From an uncultured Bacteroidales bacterium (GTDB lineage: Bacteria > Bacteroidota > Bacteroidia > Bacteroidales > WCHB1-69), in contig CALAVA010000091.1 in assembly GCA_937892025.1 (NCBI GenBank), positions 1-5,820 on the forward strand: a stretch of DNA of 5,820 nucleotides. Direction: 5' to 3'. Of this stretch, positions 5,156-5,820 are shown piece by piece. Under the pieces are notes generated by a model. That model searched no databases. It saw only the letters and a program-made list of their open reading frames with translations, and was not told the DNA's origin. Every line of letters starts with the position of its first letter. The first letter of the stretch is position 1. The position numbers were made by a program, and so were the translations under genes.

Positions 5156-5699
5156 CGTACCGCTCGTTTGAACCAATCGTCGTGTTGAATCCTGCGCTCG
5201 CCATGACTTCCTGGAACGATTTTGCAATCCGCCCGTCAGAATCGTCATCAACGTTCACGCAGATCGGGATTTTTGCCGCCATCTCCATGCGGATTTTGTG
5301 AATCTGAACGGGTGTCGCAATCGACTCAAACTGCTTTGCCGCCTCAGAATTGAGAATCACGAGCCGCTTGAGGTATTTTTCGTTGGTGCGCGCGACTTCT
5401 TCGGCAAAATCCAAGCGCGCATAATTGAGCAAGGTGTTCGGGTCTTTGTCGGCGCGGTACTGATTTAAAATCGCGTTGATTTCAGTCTCGTTTTTTTGAA
5501 TCATCGAGATGTACATATTCGCCGCCGTTTCTTTGTTCATGACGGCAAGCGCGTACCATTTTCCTTCTTGCTTAGACTCAAAGAATTCGGGAATTTCGAC
5601 CGCGATGATGTCATCTTGGCTCACTTCGCGCAAAACGCTCTGGTCGAGCGATGAAGCCGTTGCCGTCGCAACAACGCCCGCCACCTGCGCGGGCTCCAT
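5073..5699 (-). CDS. Probable LPP20-type envelope protein, both ends lost
   Basis: The minus-strand frame of 208 codons is coherent from about residue 10 to 188 (bases 5672 to 5136). S-S-L-D-Q-S-V-L-R-E-V, then a charged E-F-F-E-S segment and K-W-Y-A-L-A-V-M-N-K-E-T-A-A-N-M (47-62), resemble the middle of LPP20-family (PF02169-like) lipoproteins, where a W-Y-V-L-A-type strand is followed by a helix. Next comes a helical, charged stretch (about 63-125), then K-I-P-I-C-V-N-V (143-150) and a strand near Y-V-I-Q-C-F-V (181-187), as in a second small domain. The first 9 residues are the reverse of an ABC permease gene and the last 20 are the reverse of a signal-peptide coding region, so neither end is native. 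The family call is moderate. A Fibrobacter-like source is a guess from style and composition only. Confidence 0.5.
   Translation of the reverse strand: MEPAQVAGVVATATASSLDQSVLREVSQDDIIAVEIPEFFESKQEGKWYALAVMNKETAANMYISMIQKNETEINAILNQYRADKDPNTLLNYARLDFAEEVARTNEKYLKRLVILNSEAAKQFESIATPVQIHKIRMEMAAKIPICVNVDDDSDGRIAKSFQEVMASAGFNTTIGSNERYVIQCFVHLNDGKSTDGNHKGENYSFHC
5079..5171 (+). CDS. Signal-peptide start of a secreted protein, broken after about 16 codons
   Basis: This 30-codon frame begins M-K-R-I-I-L-S-L-V-V-A-V-S-A-F-A, a textbook Sec signal peptide. It has a short basic n-region, a hydrophobic core and an A-F-A signal peptidase I site at residues 14-16. The next 14 residues are unrelated to a mature domain and the frame stops at 5169-5171. 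On the opposite strand, good coding sequence for an envelope protein begins within about 12 bases of the end of the signal sequence. I infer that this is the start of a gene whose body was lost or inverted. It may be the missing start of the LPP20-like protein on the minus strand, but this is unproven. No Shine-Dalgarno site is visible before the ATG, where the upstream DNA belongs to another fragment. Confidence 0.5.
   Translation: MKRIILSLVVAVSAFAIVQMHKTLNDVPLV
5113..5151. repeat. Imperfect inverted repeat spanning the strand switch
   Basis: TCAGTG (5113-5118) pairs with CACTGA (5146-5151), and TTTTG (5120-5124) pairs with CAAAA (5141-5145), leaving C5119 as a bulge. The 16-base loop (5125-5140) contains the point where plus-strand coding gives way to minus-strand coding. 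It may be microhomology used in an inverted template switch or recombination. Confidence 0.6.
5127..5138. other. Inferred junction 3: strand switch inside block C
   Basis: The plus-strand signal peptide ends at 5126 (A-F-A). Reading the minus strand, plausible protein sequence continues to about residue 188 at 5136. The join is therefore confined to roughly a dozen bases. Composition does not change across it, consistent with both halves coming from the same genome in opposite orientations. Confidence 0.45.
5672..5691. other. Inferred junction 4: block C to block D
   Basis: Minus-strand LPP20-like coding starts at about 5672, and plus-strand permease coding is convincing from about 5689. GCCCGC (5676-5681) and GCGGGC (5689-5694) form a 6-bp inverted repeat with a 7-base spacer across the join. 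Each gene lacks its expected neighbouring part on the other side. Confidence 0.55.
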
Positions 5700-5820
5700 G
5701 ATCGCGGGCCTGGGCGGCCTGTACTATGTCATGGACTATGCAAACGGAATATGGTCAAATGATGCCTTCGGTGACAGAGGCTGGCTGGCCATCGCACTGG
5801 TCATCTTTACGGCCTGGCGG
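5689..5820 (+). CDS. ABC transporter permease (simple sugar/nucleoside type), internal fragment
   Basis: The frame reads A-G-S-M-I-A-G-L-G-G-L-Y-Y-V, then G-D-R-G-W-L-A-I-A-L-V-I-F-T-A-W-R at the window edge. The pair of motifs A-G-L-G-G and G-R-G-W-I-A-L-A-L-V-I-F is typical of the inner-membrane permeases of BmpA/Nup-type nucleoside and simple-sugar importers (BPD_transp_2 family, PF02653). In that family they lie late in the protein, in two transmembrane segments joined by a short periplasmic loop. The frame stays open upstream, but similarity is not convincing before 5689, so the ATG at 5698 is internal and not a start. The gene runs off the right edge. It is more GC-rich than everything to its left and shares no function with its neighbours, consistent with a separate source. 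Confidence 0.7.

Noticed and set aside
1..5820. CRISPR arrays, tRNA genes, rRNA, transposases or phage genes
   Set aside because: I saw no spaced direct repeats, no cloverleaf, no rRNA core sequence and no transposase or phage motif in any frame.

Overview
The window looks like a composite of several unrelated bacterial fragments rather than one continuous locus. Three lines of evidence point to this. Genes break off in the middle of conserved domains. Base composition steps upward: hand counts of sample lines give about 27% GC near 1081-1140, 32-45% in lines inside 2031-5065, about 53% in 5161-5220 and about 57% in 5701-5820. Translation signals also change: a clear Shine-Dalgarno site precedes the gene at 711, while the genes from 2031 to 4568 have none and overlap by 1 to 11 bases, as is common in Bacteroidota. 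No lineage can be fixed without database searches. The mixture would suit a gut or rumen community assembly.

Block A (1 to about 2010, AT-rich) holds the 3' end of a thioredoxin-fold gene with a CGWC active site and an intrinsic terminator. A plausible promoter follows, then a strongly structured RNA region of about 200-270 nt ending in its own terminator. After that come a glycosyltransferase family 8 gene and a DUF4422 (capsular polysaccharide synthesis type) gene that is cut at about half length. The two sugar-related genes form a small surface-polysaccharide operon.

Block B (about 2020 to 5068, probably Bacteroidales) is a tightly packed operon. It contains a family 9 (heptosyltransferase-like) glycosyltransferase, a DUF4369 lipoprotein, endonuclease III (nth) and tRNA pseudouridine synthase A (truA). 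The truA gene is cut before its last third. The glycosyltransferase carries five perfect copies of a 5-bp repeat inside the coding sequence.

Block C (about 5070 to 5680) has a signal-peptide start on the plus strand, followed at once by the body of a probable LPP20-type envelope protein on the minus strand. A gene start and a gene body therefore face opposite ways. This may be one gene with a segment inverted, or a fold-back artefact. Block D (about 5680 to the end) is a 5'-truncated piece of a simple-sugar/nucleoside ABC transporter permease.

The best candidate for something undescribed is the structured RNA at about 407-671 upstream of the glycosyltransferase. It has a GNRA-capped hairpin, a 10-bp long-range helix enclosing a 15-bp hairpin, and a terminator whose 3' arm can also pair with an internal segment. 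I do not recognise it as a known RNA class.
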